Shown here: positions 1-10,189 of the stretch, piece after piece | Numbering within the stretch: the first letter of the stretch is position 1 | Layout: each line of letters begins with the position of its first letter | NCBI GenBank assembly: GCA_014529385.2 | Contig: CM043967.1 | Coordinates: 82,098,278-82,160,277 of the forward strand | Reading direction: 5' to 3' | From: Adiantum capillus-veneris | Lineage: Eukaryota; Streptophyta; Polypodiopsida; Polypodiales; Pteridaceae | DNA length: 62,000 bases | Made by a program: the position numbers and the translations under genes | The notes under the pieces: generated by a model | What the model saw: only the letters and a program-made list of their open reading frames with translations | Told to the model about the DNA's origin: nothing | Databases searched by the model: none

Positions 1-526
1 GAGGCGAAGGAAGTTGCTTCGTAGATAACTTCGAGAGAGCGGTGTCGAGGGGGAAGGGGAGACGATATCCCTTCATCATCCATTGGGGCTGATCCAGAGG
101 GTTGAATAGAATAATGATTGGATGCCTTGAGGGCTGAGGAAGAAGAACGAGTAGTAGAAGTAGGCGGGGCTGAGTATGATGATGAGACTACAATAGGTGT
201 GTGTGCCATGTCTAGAGGCGATGAAGGAGAAGTTGAGGGGCTGAAATAAGGGCTGTTTTGGGTCGTTTTTGAATGAGGTAGAGGGCTGAAATGGTTTGTT
301 TCTATTGGGAGAGCTAAAGAGGTCTTCAATTGGTGCTCATGTAGGATGAAAGTATCACTTTTATCTGCCAAGAAATAGACATAAGTGTATCTTGTATAGT
401 CGTCGATGAAGATTAGGAAGTATTTGTTGTCGGTGAGTGATTGTGTTTGCATTGGGCCGCACAAATCCGAGTGGATAAACTCAAGAGTTTGAGTTGTATG
501 GGACATTGACCTTGGAAACTTGAAAT
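1..526 (-). pseudogene. Ty1/copia integrase fragment (copia 0)
   Basis: Broken copia polyprotein on the minus strand that runs off the left edge of the window. Reading down from about 525, the start of the integrase core is visible (LEFIHSDLCGPMQTQS, then DNKYFLIFIDDYTRYTYVYF), which includes the first catalytic Asp. At about 310 the reading switches to a Ser/Pro-rich stretch like the linker that lies between integrase and reverse transcriptase in copia elements. The rest of the integrase core, including the second Asp and the Glu, has therefore been deleted. It abuts the LTR at 527 with no primer-binding site between them, so the junction is a rearrangement. It looks like a different copia lineage from copias A, B and C. 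No function is expected. Confidence 0.8.
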
Positions 527-653
527 TGTTGAGAGGGAAAGAGAGAGCACAGAAATAGAACCTTAAAGTGTGTAGAATACACACATGAGATGATGTATAT
601 ATAGAGGGGACCTGGGTGCCATATATTGAGTAGCTTCACATATAAGCTCAACA
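527..653 (-). repeat. Family S LTR, 3' LTR of S copy 1
   Basis: LTR of the non-autonomous family S, about 127 bp here against 142 bp in other copies. On the plus strand it starts TGTTGAGAG and ends AAGCTCAACA, so on its own strand it has the 5'-TG...CA-3' ends of an LTR. It contains TATATATAGAGGGG, the reverse of a TATA box. C-rich sequence (the polypurine tract in minus orientation) follows at 654, which makes this the 3' LTR of the element to its right. Confidence 0.8.
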
Positions 654-1118
654 CCCCCACTCAAATAAGGGTCCCTAACTGTGGATGAAAAAACCCTTGG
701 GGGATCAAGGGAAAAACCCACAGCTCTATATACACCCACTGTTATATTATAAAAATCATTGAATATACAAATGTTTATGAGGAGCTACATCACTCCTTTT
801 ACAATGAATATTTTATGAGGAGCAACATCACTCCTTTTACAATGAATGTTTTATAAAAGTTTACAGTACTCCTATCCTATCAAATACAATAATGAATACA
901 AAGGTTCAATAAAGAGGTGTAAAGGCTATCGATTAGCTCGTAATCAGAAGTGTCTCCATGAATCTGCTATGTAGCTTGTCATCACTATCGTATCACCAAA
1001 CATATCTTCATGTTGTCATCAATATGACATCACCAAACATATCTTCATAAATCTTTTATTGCCACCAAGTTTTTCTTCATAAAAACAATTCTTTGATAAA
1101 TCCTACATTGATCAAAGA
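654..1118 (-). mobile_element. Family S copy 1, 3' module (left of CACTA)
   Basis: 3' internal part of a non-coding LTR element on the minus strand. From left to right: polypurine tract (654-668), a block with CCCTTGGGGGATCAAGGG, three tandem copies of an about 40-bp unit containing the small hairpin GGAGctacatcaCTCC (about 775-870), and a conserved block up to the CACTA insertion point. The sequence resumes at 9218. The same module recurs at 15497-15720, 18232-18700, 41860-42338 and 46436-46986. It has no coding potential. Confidence 0.8.
1116..1118. other. CACTA target-site duplication, left copy (AGA)
   Basis: Three-base duplication AGA directly outside the transposon. The same three bases follow the other end at 9218-9220. 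Paralogous uninterrupted sites in S copy 2 (about 15710-15712) and S copy 7 (about 46900) have a single AGA, so this is a true target-site duplication of the 3-bp length usual for CACTA elements. Confidence 0.9.
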
Positions 1119-1130
1119 CACTACAAGAGG
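1119..1130 (+). repeat. CACTA terminal inverted repeat, left
   Basis: CACTACAAGAGG, the perfect inverted match of 9206-9217. The CACTA start is diagnostic of the superfamily. Confidence 0.92.
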
Positions 1131-1143
1131 TTGTGTGCTCTTG

Positions 1144-1350
1144 TGACGCTGTTAGCGACGGAAATACACTGGGTTTTTATAACCCCCGACGTCGCTAAAA
1201 CCGTCGCTAATAGCGTCGCTATATGCGTCGCTATAAGCGTTGCTATATAGCGACGCTCCTGGCAACGATCATAGCGACGGTTATAGCGACTTTTACACAG
1301 AAGTCTATAGCGACACTCCAGAGCCATAAATAGCGACGGTTATAGCGACG
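1144..1350. repeat. CACTA subterminal repeats, left
   Basis: At least ten copies, in both orientations, of a TAGCGACG/CGTCGCTA motif within about 200 bp. Dense subterminal motifs are the usual binding sites of TnpA-type proteins in En/Spm elements. They pair in many ways, so transcripts through here could fold strongly. Confidence 0.85.
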
Positions 1351-1746
1351 CCCGATAGAATTTTTTTTTGGTGACAGGGCATTGAATGCCCTGCCACCCA
1401 TCAACCATATTGTACTTGATTCACTTTTTAAAAAAAGTGCAAGGGTAGATAATAGACCCAAAATAGTCACCCACAAGATGCATTGTTTGTAAAATTGACA
1501 AGCGTAAAATTGACAAGCATAAAATTGACAATTGTATACATCATAGGCAAAATGAATTGATTGGCAAATGTAATAATGACAATTGTACAACATCATAGGC
1601 ATAAAGAATTGATTGGCAAAATGAACTGCGGTGACAAATGTAATAATATACATGGTTCAAAAAGACGTATAAAATCCGTCTCATGATACATAAGCTATGA
1701 GAAACCCTAAACTAATGCTATCTAGCTACGGCTAAATTGACGTCGT
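1351..1746. other. CACTA internal non-coding stretch
   Basis: AT-rich spacer between the subterminal repeats and the 3' end of the second transposon gene. It holds a small hairpin (GGGCATTGAATGCCC near 1377) and three tandem copies of a short unit containing AAAATTGACAAGC near 1490-1535. I see no gene here. Confidence 0.5.
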
Positions 1747-3056
1747 TTAGTCAGACGTCTCATCGCGTCCAAGCGGCGTATCTATCGGATTCTGCAAAAA
1801 AAGACAATAAGACAGCTTTCAGTAAGTATAAACATATAACGACATTTATAAAACAATACAAAAAATAGAAAAGAGTAAACCCTAATACTAACCATGCCGC
1901 TGCGAGAACTGAGAATGTCCATTAGGGCGTTTAAGCCCTTCCTGCCTGCGTACTCGCGCTCGTACGATGTGGGATCACGTCCTGTCATCGACCACTGTCA
2001 AAACATACAAAGATTTCATTATGTTAGAATTAAAAAACTCATAAACCCTAAACTATCGAACATAAAGAGCAATGCGAAAACACTTACAAAATCGGCCTCA
2101 AATGATGCCCATTCACCGCTCCCCAAGTGGTGCGAGCTCCCTGCCTCTACTCGCGCTTTGGCTGCATCCTTTTGTTGCTTCCACTTGTCGGGATTCTCGC
2201 GCGCTGCTTTCTTCACATTCTTCCAATCTTCTTTGGCCAGCCAATCTGGCCTGTTACACCCATTCTTGATTGCTTTTTGCACTTCGGAACGCTTGTGTTT
2301 GCAGTATTCGCGCATTCGAATCTTCATCAGGTCTTCATTGAAGCGCTGATCCCGTGTTGGAACGGGAAACTCATCATGAAGTATGCTGATGACTCTGTTT
2401 TTTAAATCACTTGGTACTTCACTCCATTTGTTTAGTATGTAGTGTCTAAACAGCTGAGAGCAAAGACCACGTATGCGCGAGATCACCTTCTTGCCGTCAT
2501 CATCCATGATGATGCTGCCGCTGAAGTCGATGGAGTAAGACAAGCCCTCTGGCCGGTGACGCGTGAACCTGGGTGTCCCGGCAGGGGTCTCTAGCGGCGT
2601 GTCGATGGGGGTACGGACGTCAGGTGTCTCCACCGGCGTCTGGGCCCCGAAGCGAGGAGTGTCGAGTGGGGTGGCTCCTGGCGGAGTAGGTAGAGGTGTG
2701 TAGCTTCTAGGAACAGTCAGCCGTGCAAAACCTGGCGTAGATGGCGATGCTGTGGCTGGTGTGGGGTCGGGCAAAGAAGGGGAGGGTAAAGAGCCTCCTC
2801 GAACAGGAGGCGGTGTGGAGGCATCGGTGGCGGAATCCCCACAACAACCGCCACCGCCACCACTAGAGCGCCGGTGTCTAGACGAGTGTGAAGCTCGTCT
2901 CGTCAACGCCGAAGCTTCGGAGCGCGCCGAATGCTCCGAAAGAGAGGGAGATGCAGATGGAGTAGGAACGCGCGATGATGCGCCAGAGCGATGACGCTCC
3001 ACGTACCACTGTCTCTGCTGCGGTGACAAAGAAGAAAGAAACTCCTCATCATCCAT
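1747..3056 (-). CDS. CACTA second gene, TnpA-like plant transposase (Transposase_24 type)
   Basis: Accessory CACTA protein, thought to bind the subterminal repeats. I read three exons: 3056-2088, 1994-1893 and 1791-1747, with GT donors (GTAAGT, GTTAGT) and AG acceptors; all junctions are phase 0 and give about 371 residues. The start MDDEEFLSSL at 3056 is preferred over upstream in-frame Met codons because acidic residues follow and the upstream part is hydrophobic and unlike the family. Residues about 20-170 are a low-complexity Ser/Pro/Thr-rich region with TP-rich repeats. The C-terminal half (about 185-325) carries the conserved Transposase_24 pattern: a VISRIRGLCSQLF stretch, WSEVPSDLK, then a basic helix with many Lys and Arg. 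The frame is open throughout. Family assignment is from pattern recognition, and the splice sites are inferred. Confidence 0.75.
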
Positions 3057-3328
3057 ACCTGCATTAAACACACGAATATTTAAACTTAATATTGAATGAA
3101 TAGAGTAGACAATGACGCAAAGAACATTAAATACAATGACGTAATGACGCATATAAATACAACGACGCAATCAATTGAGTGATAGAAGAGGCAAGTCGAA
3201 AACTCAGAATTTTCAATCAAAAGATGTGAGCGCGAGTAGAAAAGAGCGTTATACACCATGGAAGGTACTTAGAGAGCCAGAGCTTTTACAACACGGAGCA
3301 AAATTGTTCAAATACAATATTTGTGGCT

Positions 3329-6300
3329 TTAAGAGATCTCTCTCTCATCCTCGGATAACTCAGCATAACTTCCTATATCTATATAGAGCTCTCCGTTTAG
3401 ACACATATCCTCTGTTTCATTTTGTAGCTCCTCTGCATGCACCCCATATAGAGTAGTAGCATCTTGATGCTCGTCTGGCACCACCGCAGCGGCTTCTGAT
3501 TGAGCATCTTCTCTGATCTCCTCCATTGATGCCGTTGTGATTGGCACATGGTAGCCTTCATACGTCCTTGCACTACGAGGGGCTACCTCTATGACGTACC
3601 ACCAGTTTGATGTAGACTTTGTAGGATGAAATATTACCTGCCAGAGCCACATAACTTACATGAGAGCTTTCAAGCACATAACTTGTAAAAGGGGGATGTT
3701 AACTATTTACATACTTACTTGTTCACAATGCTCGGGTAGTACGAAAGTGTCTCTTAGGTCAGTCCATTTCTTAGTAGAATCCACCTCAAGAAAACCAGAC
3801 TCTCCTCTACGCACAGTAGCGTTGCGACCCTCCATGATTATCTTGAACCATTGCACATCGAACAAGTCGACAAAATCCTCTGTAATCGATCCTCAAAATC
3901 TCTTGTAGCGTGCCGAAGTAAGTGAGTTCTGCCACCACAGGATCTGCATCAGAGGAACGTCGTCGACTAGACTATTCAAATTTTGCCATGATTCCACAAT
4001 CTTGAGTAAAACGCTTTTTGTCGATCCGTTCCACCCTAAAATGTCGACCTTTACACCATGCTGCTGTGTATGACTTATACTACAACGAACAAAGATTATG
4101 AGTGGCCATTCAAACGTTTAGAAATAAAGTCACTAGCTAGTCGTACATTGCAAACTTACCTTGGTCGCGCAACCCCGAGAGTACTCCCACTCTTCCTCAA
4201 CCACTTCGTCACTGCATTGTTGTGCGCTTTTCAATTGGTTGTGCAACCATCTTAAGCTCATGAATGTTGGTAGGCTCTCCAGAACCGTCGGATAGTGCAT
4301 CGGTGGTCGTCTTCCCCATCTCCACTCGATTTGTGCCCTTTGTCGCTCTTGCTTTGCATCCTCATATTGTGAAATCCACTTTTGCATCACTGGATTGTGA
4401 AGCATGCAAAAGCGGTTGATTTTAGCCTCTAGATCTTCCGTCATCTTCTTCTCAACACCAAGATTGCACATGACAATCCCAGATATGCACTCATCATCTA
4501 TGGTTCGCCATAGCGTGTCCCGGGCTTTATCAAATCTGTCTAGCCACTCTCCAATGTACACTAGGGACTCTGATACCAACCAACCTTCTGCCATGCTACC
4601 CTCCAGATGTGCCTTTTGACGCACATATCCCTTAAGCGGTTTTATGAAACGTTCTAAGAAGAACATCCATCTGGAATGAACTGTGCCAGCTATTTCCACC
4701 TCATCAACTATGTGAACAAGAAGATGCACCTGAATGGTTAGCATGGTAGTAGGAAAATGTTTCTCAAACATGCACACAAGCTCCGCAGCATTTAGTTTGG
4801 CGAATAGTATGGAGTCTACGTTGATCTCCTTTTGTGAGATCCATTGCACCAGCTTTGCAAGTTTGTAGATTGTGTTACGGATGTCGAGAGACAAACATCC
4901 CTCAATGGCAACCGGTAAAATAAACTGTAAAGTATGTGCAGCAATGATATTAAAGTCCACATTTTATGCAATGATATTAAAGTCCACTATGAACGTACCT
5001 GACACATTTTATGCCAATCGTGTGACTTCAAACCGGTAAGCTTTCCTTCTTTAGTAAAACACGTTCGGAGCGAGTGCATTACGCCAGTGGGGGTCCGCAA
5101 AGATCGAATGGTCTCTTTTACTTTGCGTTCTTGGGCTCCTGTGAAAATCCATGGTGCTTTAGGGAGTTTTATCGATCCATCAGACGCTGTTTGCGGCCAA
5201 TATTGCTCCATACGATCCACATTTCTAAGGTCAACTCTGGCTCCCAAAGTATCTTTCTTGCCGGTCAGATGGTCCCATAGTAGATTACCCACATTCTTGA
5301 ATATGTGCATTGGATTGAGCAAGTGATTGATCATGAGTTGGGGCCAGTATGGTAACTCGTACCATAGAGATAGTCTCTTCATCCCTGGAGGCAATCCGTC
5401 ATCGCACATCTCCTTCTTCTCTAACCATGCTTGTGCAGACATCCTTGGTGGCTCTCTTCCCAAAAAGCCGTCGCGTAACACATGATTCTCTGGAAGATAC
5501 GCTTGATGACCTTCATAGATTTGCTTCTTCAGTGAGGACGCCCTACGTGCATTTAGTCTAGGTCCACATGTGACACATGCTCTGTATCCGCTTGTTTGAA
5601 GCCCTGCATGTATACACATGATAATAGATCAACTATGGGAAAAAACAAGATTTACAGTGTCTGAGTGAGGAGTGTCAATAGATCACCTGAGCATTCTGTT
5701 AGCCTGGGATAGTCATGCATGGTACACATTAGAATGCCTCTGATCAAAGCATTCCGTCGTCTTGTGTGTCGGCTCATATCCACCACCTCTATGCCAATCC
5801 ACAATTGTTGTAGCTCTTCCAATAGTGGACGAAGATACACACCCATATTCTCCACTTTATATCGCCCTGGCACAATCAAGCTTAGCCATAGGTGCCCCTT
5901 CTTTGTAGTCAACCACGGGGGAATGTTGTAGTTGACGATGACAACGGGCCATACACTGTAAGATGTTGATCTTTGACCAAATGGATTTACGCCATCCATA
6001 GCCAGGCCTAAGCGCAAATTTCGAGCTTCCCTGGCAAAATCCGACCATGTTCCATCTATATGTTTCCAAGCTGCGCAATCTGCAGGAATTCGTAGCACAC
6101 CATCCGAAGATTTATTCTCCTCATGCCATGATGCTAGGGCGGCCATGGACTTACATTCGAAGAAATGCTTGATGCGAGGAAGCAGAGGAAAATGTCGCAA
6201 AACCTTTTGTGGAATTTTTGTCCCGTGGAGATCTACTCGATATCTTTCGGAATCACATTTCGGACACTTCTCCATGTCTATGTATTCCCCTCTGAAAAGA

Positions 6301-7055
6301 ATGCAGTCATTAGGACAAGCGTGGATAGAATTGTAATCCATCCCCAAGTTTCGCAAAATCTTTCTTGCTTCATCTCGCGAATCTGGCATCACATTGTCAG
6401 CTGGTAGTATGTGCTCTTTAAGCAATCTACACAACATAAAAATACAATACAGTCGTGTAAAAATCTATCAGATCATTATACATTTAGAGTTTTATTAAAG
6501 TAAACTAATTGTAATAGATCACCTGAAAAGCGCTGTGACGCTAGTGTCACTCCATCCAAACTTTGCCTGCATGTTGAGAAGAACCAGGAGTGCTTTCAAT
6601 CTAGACATACGTGCTCCATTATACAATGGCGTATCGGCTTCACTTTTCATATCATCATAGATAAGCCTTTCTGAATCCATGATCGTCTCGATCATTTCAT
6701 CAATATCGGGCTCAAACATTGCCTCGTTGGGAATGTGCTCTGCATGATCATCCCCCGAGCTGTCAGAGGCTACATCTTGTGGCCTCACATATGCTGCTTG
6801 ACCAAAGTGCCTGCGAACACGTCTATTGGGTTGCAAGATTGCTGCTTGTTGGCCAGCGTCAGAGTCCGACGAGTTATAATTGGCAACAACTCGATCTATA
6901 ATAGATGGATCGAACTCACCAAATTCGCGAACGTGCTGCAAAGAAACACGTCTTGTCCGTCGCACAGCATGCTTGCATTGATTACAAGGACATAAGACCC
7001 TCGTTGAGAGATAGGTGTTTCGGTTGGACGGTCCCACATCCTCGTCACTACTCAT
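3329..7055 (-). CDS. CACTA transposase, TNP2 type (Transposase_21), probably defective
   Basis: Main transposase, which would cut the element ends in the nucleus. Inferred exons: 7055-6523, 6426-5687, 5603-4999, 4924-4160, 4079 to about 3730, and about 3635-3329. The first four join in frame through GT/AG sites. Exon 1 has a Cys-rich N-terminal motif (CPCNQCKH), as in transposase-associated domains. Exons 2-3 hold the TNP2 core: CPNDCILFRGEY, CPKCDSERY, AMDGVNPFGQRST, VVIVNYNIPPW. Exon 4 begins FILPVAIEG and is DUF4218-like. Exon 5 onward resembles DUF4216 (GRHFRVERIDKKRFTQDCG). Oddities: the family's Asp in the D-x-M-H-x-x-K-N motif is Asn here (NPMHIFKN, exon 3), an in-frame TAG lies at 3972-3974, and the frame shifts near 3885. 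Intron 3 (4925-4998) contains a short internal duplication. Confidence 0.85.
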
Positions 7056-7570
7056 AATGAGGATAAAAATCTTATAACCTGGACAACAAATTTAATATTC
7101 CATTGGCATTCTTCGTCTTATCTCTCTCTCTCTCTCTCTACCTCACATTCTCTAGTCATGTCCAATCCCCGCACACCTCGGTCTAGAGGTGCACGGAGAT
7201 CAGAACCACCGGGTTATAATCTCGTCTTTATTGGTCAATACATATATTTGTGGGTACAAGAAATCTACAGACCCACATCTACATGATACTGCATGTAGTG
7301 GACAAAACCCCTTTGCCTCTTCTCTAGCTATAGCACTTCACAGCATCTTAACATCTTTTCGCAGTAGATCTTTTCACTGTTCGTCTAACTCTAAACCCTA
7401 AACCGTAAGTAATTCTTGCGTGGACTCGATCTAACGTAAATAAGCGTAAATCTAAATAAACATAAATCTAACTAAAAATAAACCTAAATCTAATTTAACG
7501 TAAGTCTACATCTAACCTAATCTTTAACGTCTTTTGGGATAGTTTCCTACGACGTTAAATCTCTCTTCTT

Positions 7571-7621
<51 letters not shown>

Positions 7622-7752
7622 ACCTAAATAAACCTAAGTCTAATCTAATATACCATAAATCTAAATCTAACGTAAATTATGTTATATTAAAAACAAAGAA
7701 CTAAACTAACAGGGACTATAAGAACCTTAAAACTAATTTAACACATAATTTT
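7056..7752. other. CACTA spacer with simple repeats
   Basis: Presumed upstream region of the transposase gene (which reads leftward from 7055). It contains a (TC)n run at about 7122-7140, a long (TG)n microsatellite at about 7573-7616, and AT-rich sequence rich in TAAACCTAAATCTAA motifs. A block at about 7432-7575 is repeated at about 8195-8342, on the far side of the captured gene fragment. I see no further gene. Confidence 0.55.
7573..7616. repeat. (TG)n microsatellite
   Basis: Uninterrupted run of about 20 TG dinucleotides. Confidence 0.95.
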
Positions 7753-8155
7753 TCACATAACTCGGCAAGAGTTGGCATTCTCATCACTAAAGATGTGAGA
7801 GTTAACTTCCGGCGGTGACGCTGCCTCATCTCCATCCACATCTGACGACAGCAATTGGCCCTTTGGACCGTTCTTGCTCTTGTTACTAACTTTGAAGTTG
7901 CTGTTGAATGACTAGAGGTTGTCTAGATGGTCATTGTCGGGGATGTAGACCATCTAGATCTTCATTGTCGGGGAAGATCCACCTGAAGATAGGGTATTGC
8001 TGCCCTGAAGATCCACCTTCTTCCCTATCTTCTGAAGACATTTCACCAGTACTTTTAGATCGACGGAGCCCACCATGAGTGAAGGCAGCAATACCCTATA
8101 TTCCATTGAGGGCTTTCTTCACCCGCTTCATGCAGGCATCGCAGTCTATGGAGAC
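7753..8155 (-). pseudogene. Captured HIPP fragment (heavy-metal-associated isoprenylated plant protein) inside CACTA
   Basis: Broken host gene piece in the same orientation as the transposase. Reading down from 8155, an AG acceptor-like site is followed by VSIDCDACMKRVKKALNG, the metal-binding CxxC loop and first helix of an HMA domain. After an in-frame TAG (8096-8098) and a frameshift near 8060 comes VDLKVLVKCLQKIGKKVDL, matching the last strand and helix of HMA domains. A polar linker with two more stops leads to FSDENANSCRVM and a TGA at 7753-7755. Plant HIPPs typically end in a similar acidic FSD-E-N-x-x-x-C motif with a C-terminal CaaX farnesylation box, here CRVM. The order and spacing (HMA, linker, CaaX, stop) make the match convincing. 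The HMA start upstream of 8155 is missing, as if one exon was captured. Confidence 0.78.
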
Positions 8156-8767
8156 CTAAATCTAATCTAATATAACGTAAACCTAAATCTAACGTAAATA
8201 AACGTAAATCCAACTAAAAATAAACCTAAATCTAATCTAATTTAACTTAAATAAACCGAAATCTAATTTAACGTAAGTCTACATCTAACCTAATCTTTAA
8301 CGTCTTTTAGGATAGTTTCCTACGACGTTATAACTCTCTTCTTCTTGTGTGTGTGCGCATGTGTGGATGTGTGCTCCAATAAAAAGAGATAAATGGTATA
8401 ACCTTTCTATCACCCATGCCAAGTATGATAGATTGGTTATGCCATTTCCCTCTTGAATAAGAGGTCTTGAGTTCAACTCCTCGTCGGCTAGATCTTTAGG
8501 TCTTTTAATTTTAATTAGTTTCCTACGACGTTAAATTAGTTTCTCTCTCTTTCTCTCTCAATGTGTGTGCGTTTTTTTGTTTATGCATGTTTTCTCTCTC
8601 TTTTCCTCTCTCAATGTGTGCGTTTTTTGTTTATGCATGTTCTCTCTCTCTTTTCCTCTCTCAATGTGTGCGTTTTTTGTTTATGCATGCTCTCTCTCTC
8701 TTTTCCTCTCTCAATGTGTGTGTGCATTCTTTGTTTATGTATGTGTGTGTGCGTTTTTGTTTATGTT

Positions 8768-8819
<52 letters not shown>

Positions 8820-8826
8820 ATAACTA

Positions 8827-8861
<35 letters not shown>

Positions 8862-8967
8862 TAGGGAGAGAGAAAGAGGGGAAGGGAACATGAGAGTGAG
8901 GAGAGGGAAGGAGCATACCTGGCTCTCCTTCCTCTCCTCGTGTGTGTGTGTGTGTGTGTGTGTGGAG

Positions 8968-9018
<51 letters not shown>

Positions 9019-9100
9019 AGCGTTACCTGCTCCTTGCTTGAGGGCGCCGAAAAACTCTGATATGAGATCTGAGCTTTTGGGCGCTCTCTGTTATTTTTTT
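8156..9100. other. CACTA spacer: AT-rich duplication, minisatellite and microsatellites
   Basis: After the second copy of the TAAACCTAAATCTAA block (about 8195-8342) comes an about 50-bp minisatellite with units containing AATGTGTGCGTTTTTTG (about 8550-8760), then (CT)n at about 8771-8816, (TG)n and (GA)n at about 8826-8870, and (TG)n and (GA)n again at about 8940-9008. Open frames across these runs (Ser/Leu, Arg/Glu and Thr/His repeats) are artefacts of simple sequence. Confidence 0.85.
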
Positions 9101-9205
9101 TAGCCTAGCCGGCGTCGCTATGAGCGTCGCAAATTTACTTGTAAATTTGCGACGCTCATAGCGACGCAGGGATTTTTTTTTTTTGAGCGTCGCTAATATG
9201 AATAG
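9101..9205. repeat. CACTA subterminal repeats, right, with a perfect 27-bp hairpin
   Basis: Same GCGTCGCTA-type motifs as at the left end. Positions 9112-9138 and 9141-9167 are perfect inverted repeats (27 bp) separated only by TT at 9139-9140. The right terminal inverted repeat follows. Confidence 0.88.
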
Positions 9206-9217
9206 CCTCTTGTAGTG
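9206..9217 (-). repeat. CACTA terminal inverted repeat, right
   Basis: CCTCTTGTAGTG, exact inverse of the left terminus, followed by the target duplication AGA at 9218-9220. Confidence 0.92.
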
Positions 9218-9489
9218 AGACTCAAAAAAACATAGTCATGAAAATTATTAGCATCGTTAGTGAAATAATTTACGTTCACAATGTCATAAGAGATGGTTCG
9301 CGACGCCACTCTTTTGACGACATATATACGCACAAAAACATATGGTACATAGAGTATGAACGTAAAAGTACAAAATGTGTGATTACGTGATATGTGTATA
9401 TACTACATAAAACAACATTTATCAACGTAGTGAGCAATGAATATCATCAAAGTATTAACAAAACATCATCATTGTATCAATAAAAATGA

Positions 9490-9905
9490 ATAAATAATCA
9501 TGGTATCAACGAAAAGCATCATGATATCATCGAAAATAATCATTGTATCAACGAAACAACATCATGGCATCACCGAGAATAACCATGGTATCAACGAAAC
9601 AACATCATGGTATCACCGAGAATAACCATGGTATAACGAAACAGCATCATGGTATTACCGAGAATAACCATAGTATCAACGAAACAACATCATGGTATCA
9701 ACAAAAATCACCATGGAATTAACGAAATATCATCATGGAATCACCGAGAATAACCATGGTATCAACGAAACATCATCATGGCATCACCGAGAATAACCAT
9801 GGTATCAATGAAATATCATCATGGTATCAACAAAAATCACCGTGACCAAAGTACTAACAGAACATCATCATGGTACCATAAAAATCACTATGGTATCAAC
9901 GAGCA
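9490..9905. repeat. 43-bp minisatellite of family S
   Basis: Tandem units built from CCATGGTATCAACGAAACA and ATCATGGTATCACCGAGAA; a full unit is 43 bp and units vary slightly. The same array is found in S copies 2, 3, 4, 5 and 6. Confidence 0.9.
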
Positions 9906-10189
9906 ATTATCAATAAGACGACGTAAACTATATATCTAAAAGAATAATTATATGAATGAGTATATCATATAACAAAAGATCATGTACCAACAGTAGCTCG
10001 ATAGAATTTGGACGATCATCAACTGCTGGACTGAATCGGAACGATATGTAACTGGCTTCTGCAGCAAAGTAACTTCAGTAACAAATATATGATTGATGAA
10101 GAAAAAATATAATTGAGAAGTTTTCAATTATGAGAAAAATCAAAAGCAAAAAGTAAAATTTTGCTTTTCAAACATATTCGCAATCCAAG

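Larger units (their letters stand above)
1119..9217 (-). mobile_element. Complete CACTA (En/Spm) DNA transposon, 8.1 kb
   Basis: Class II element with 12-bp terminal inverted repeats CACTACAAGAGG (1119-1130) and CCTCTTGTAGTG (9206-9217), flanked by AGA duplications. Next to both ends lie many short direct and inverted TAGCGACG-type motifs, the subterminal sites to which the element's DNA-binding protein is thought to bind. It encodes a TNP2-type transposase (3329-7055) and a second, TnpA-like protein (1747-3056), both on the minus strand, and carries a captured host gene fragment (7753-8155). The transposase shows probable disabling changes, so this copy may be immobile now although its ends are intact. 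Confidence 0.92.

Noticed and set aside
1243-1653. 136-residue frame on the minus strand
   Set aside because: Lies over CACTA subterminal repeats and AT-rich spacer; repetitive Tyr/Cys/Phe composition.
7385-7415. Telomere-like CTAAACCCTAAACC
   Set aside because: Only two units, inside AT-rich CACTA sequence full of similar AACCTAA words. Not a telomeric tract.
8380-8500. Possible tRNA or tRNA-derived SINE (GAGTTCAACTCC resembles a B box, CTCTTGAATAAGAGG an anticodon arm)
   Set aside because: No acceptor stem or convincing A box could be found, and no second copy is seen in the window.
8561-9060. Overlapping open frames of 76-99 residues on both strands
   Set aside because: They are translations of (CT)n, (GA)n and (TG)n runs and a 50-bp minisatellite; composition is entirely Ser/Leu, Arg/Glu or Thr/His repeats.
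9490-9905. CRISPR-like array of short repeats
   Set aside because: The 43-bp units are directly adjacent and similar to each other, with no unique spacers, and the genome is a plant's. It is a minisatellite.
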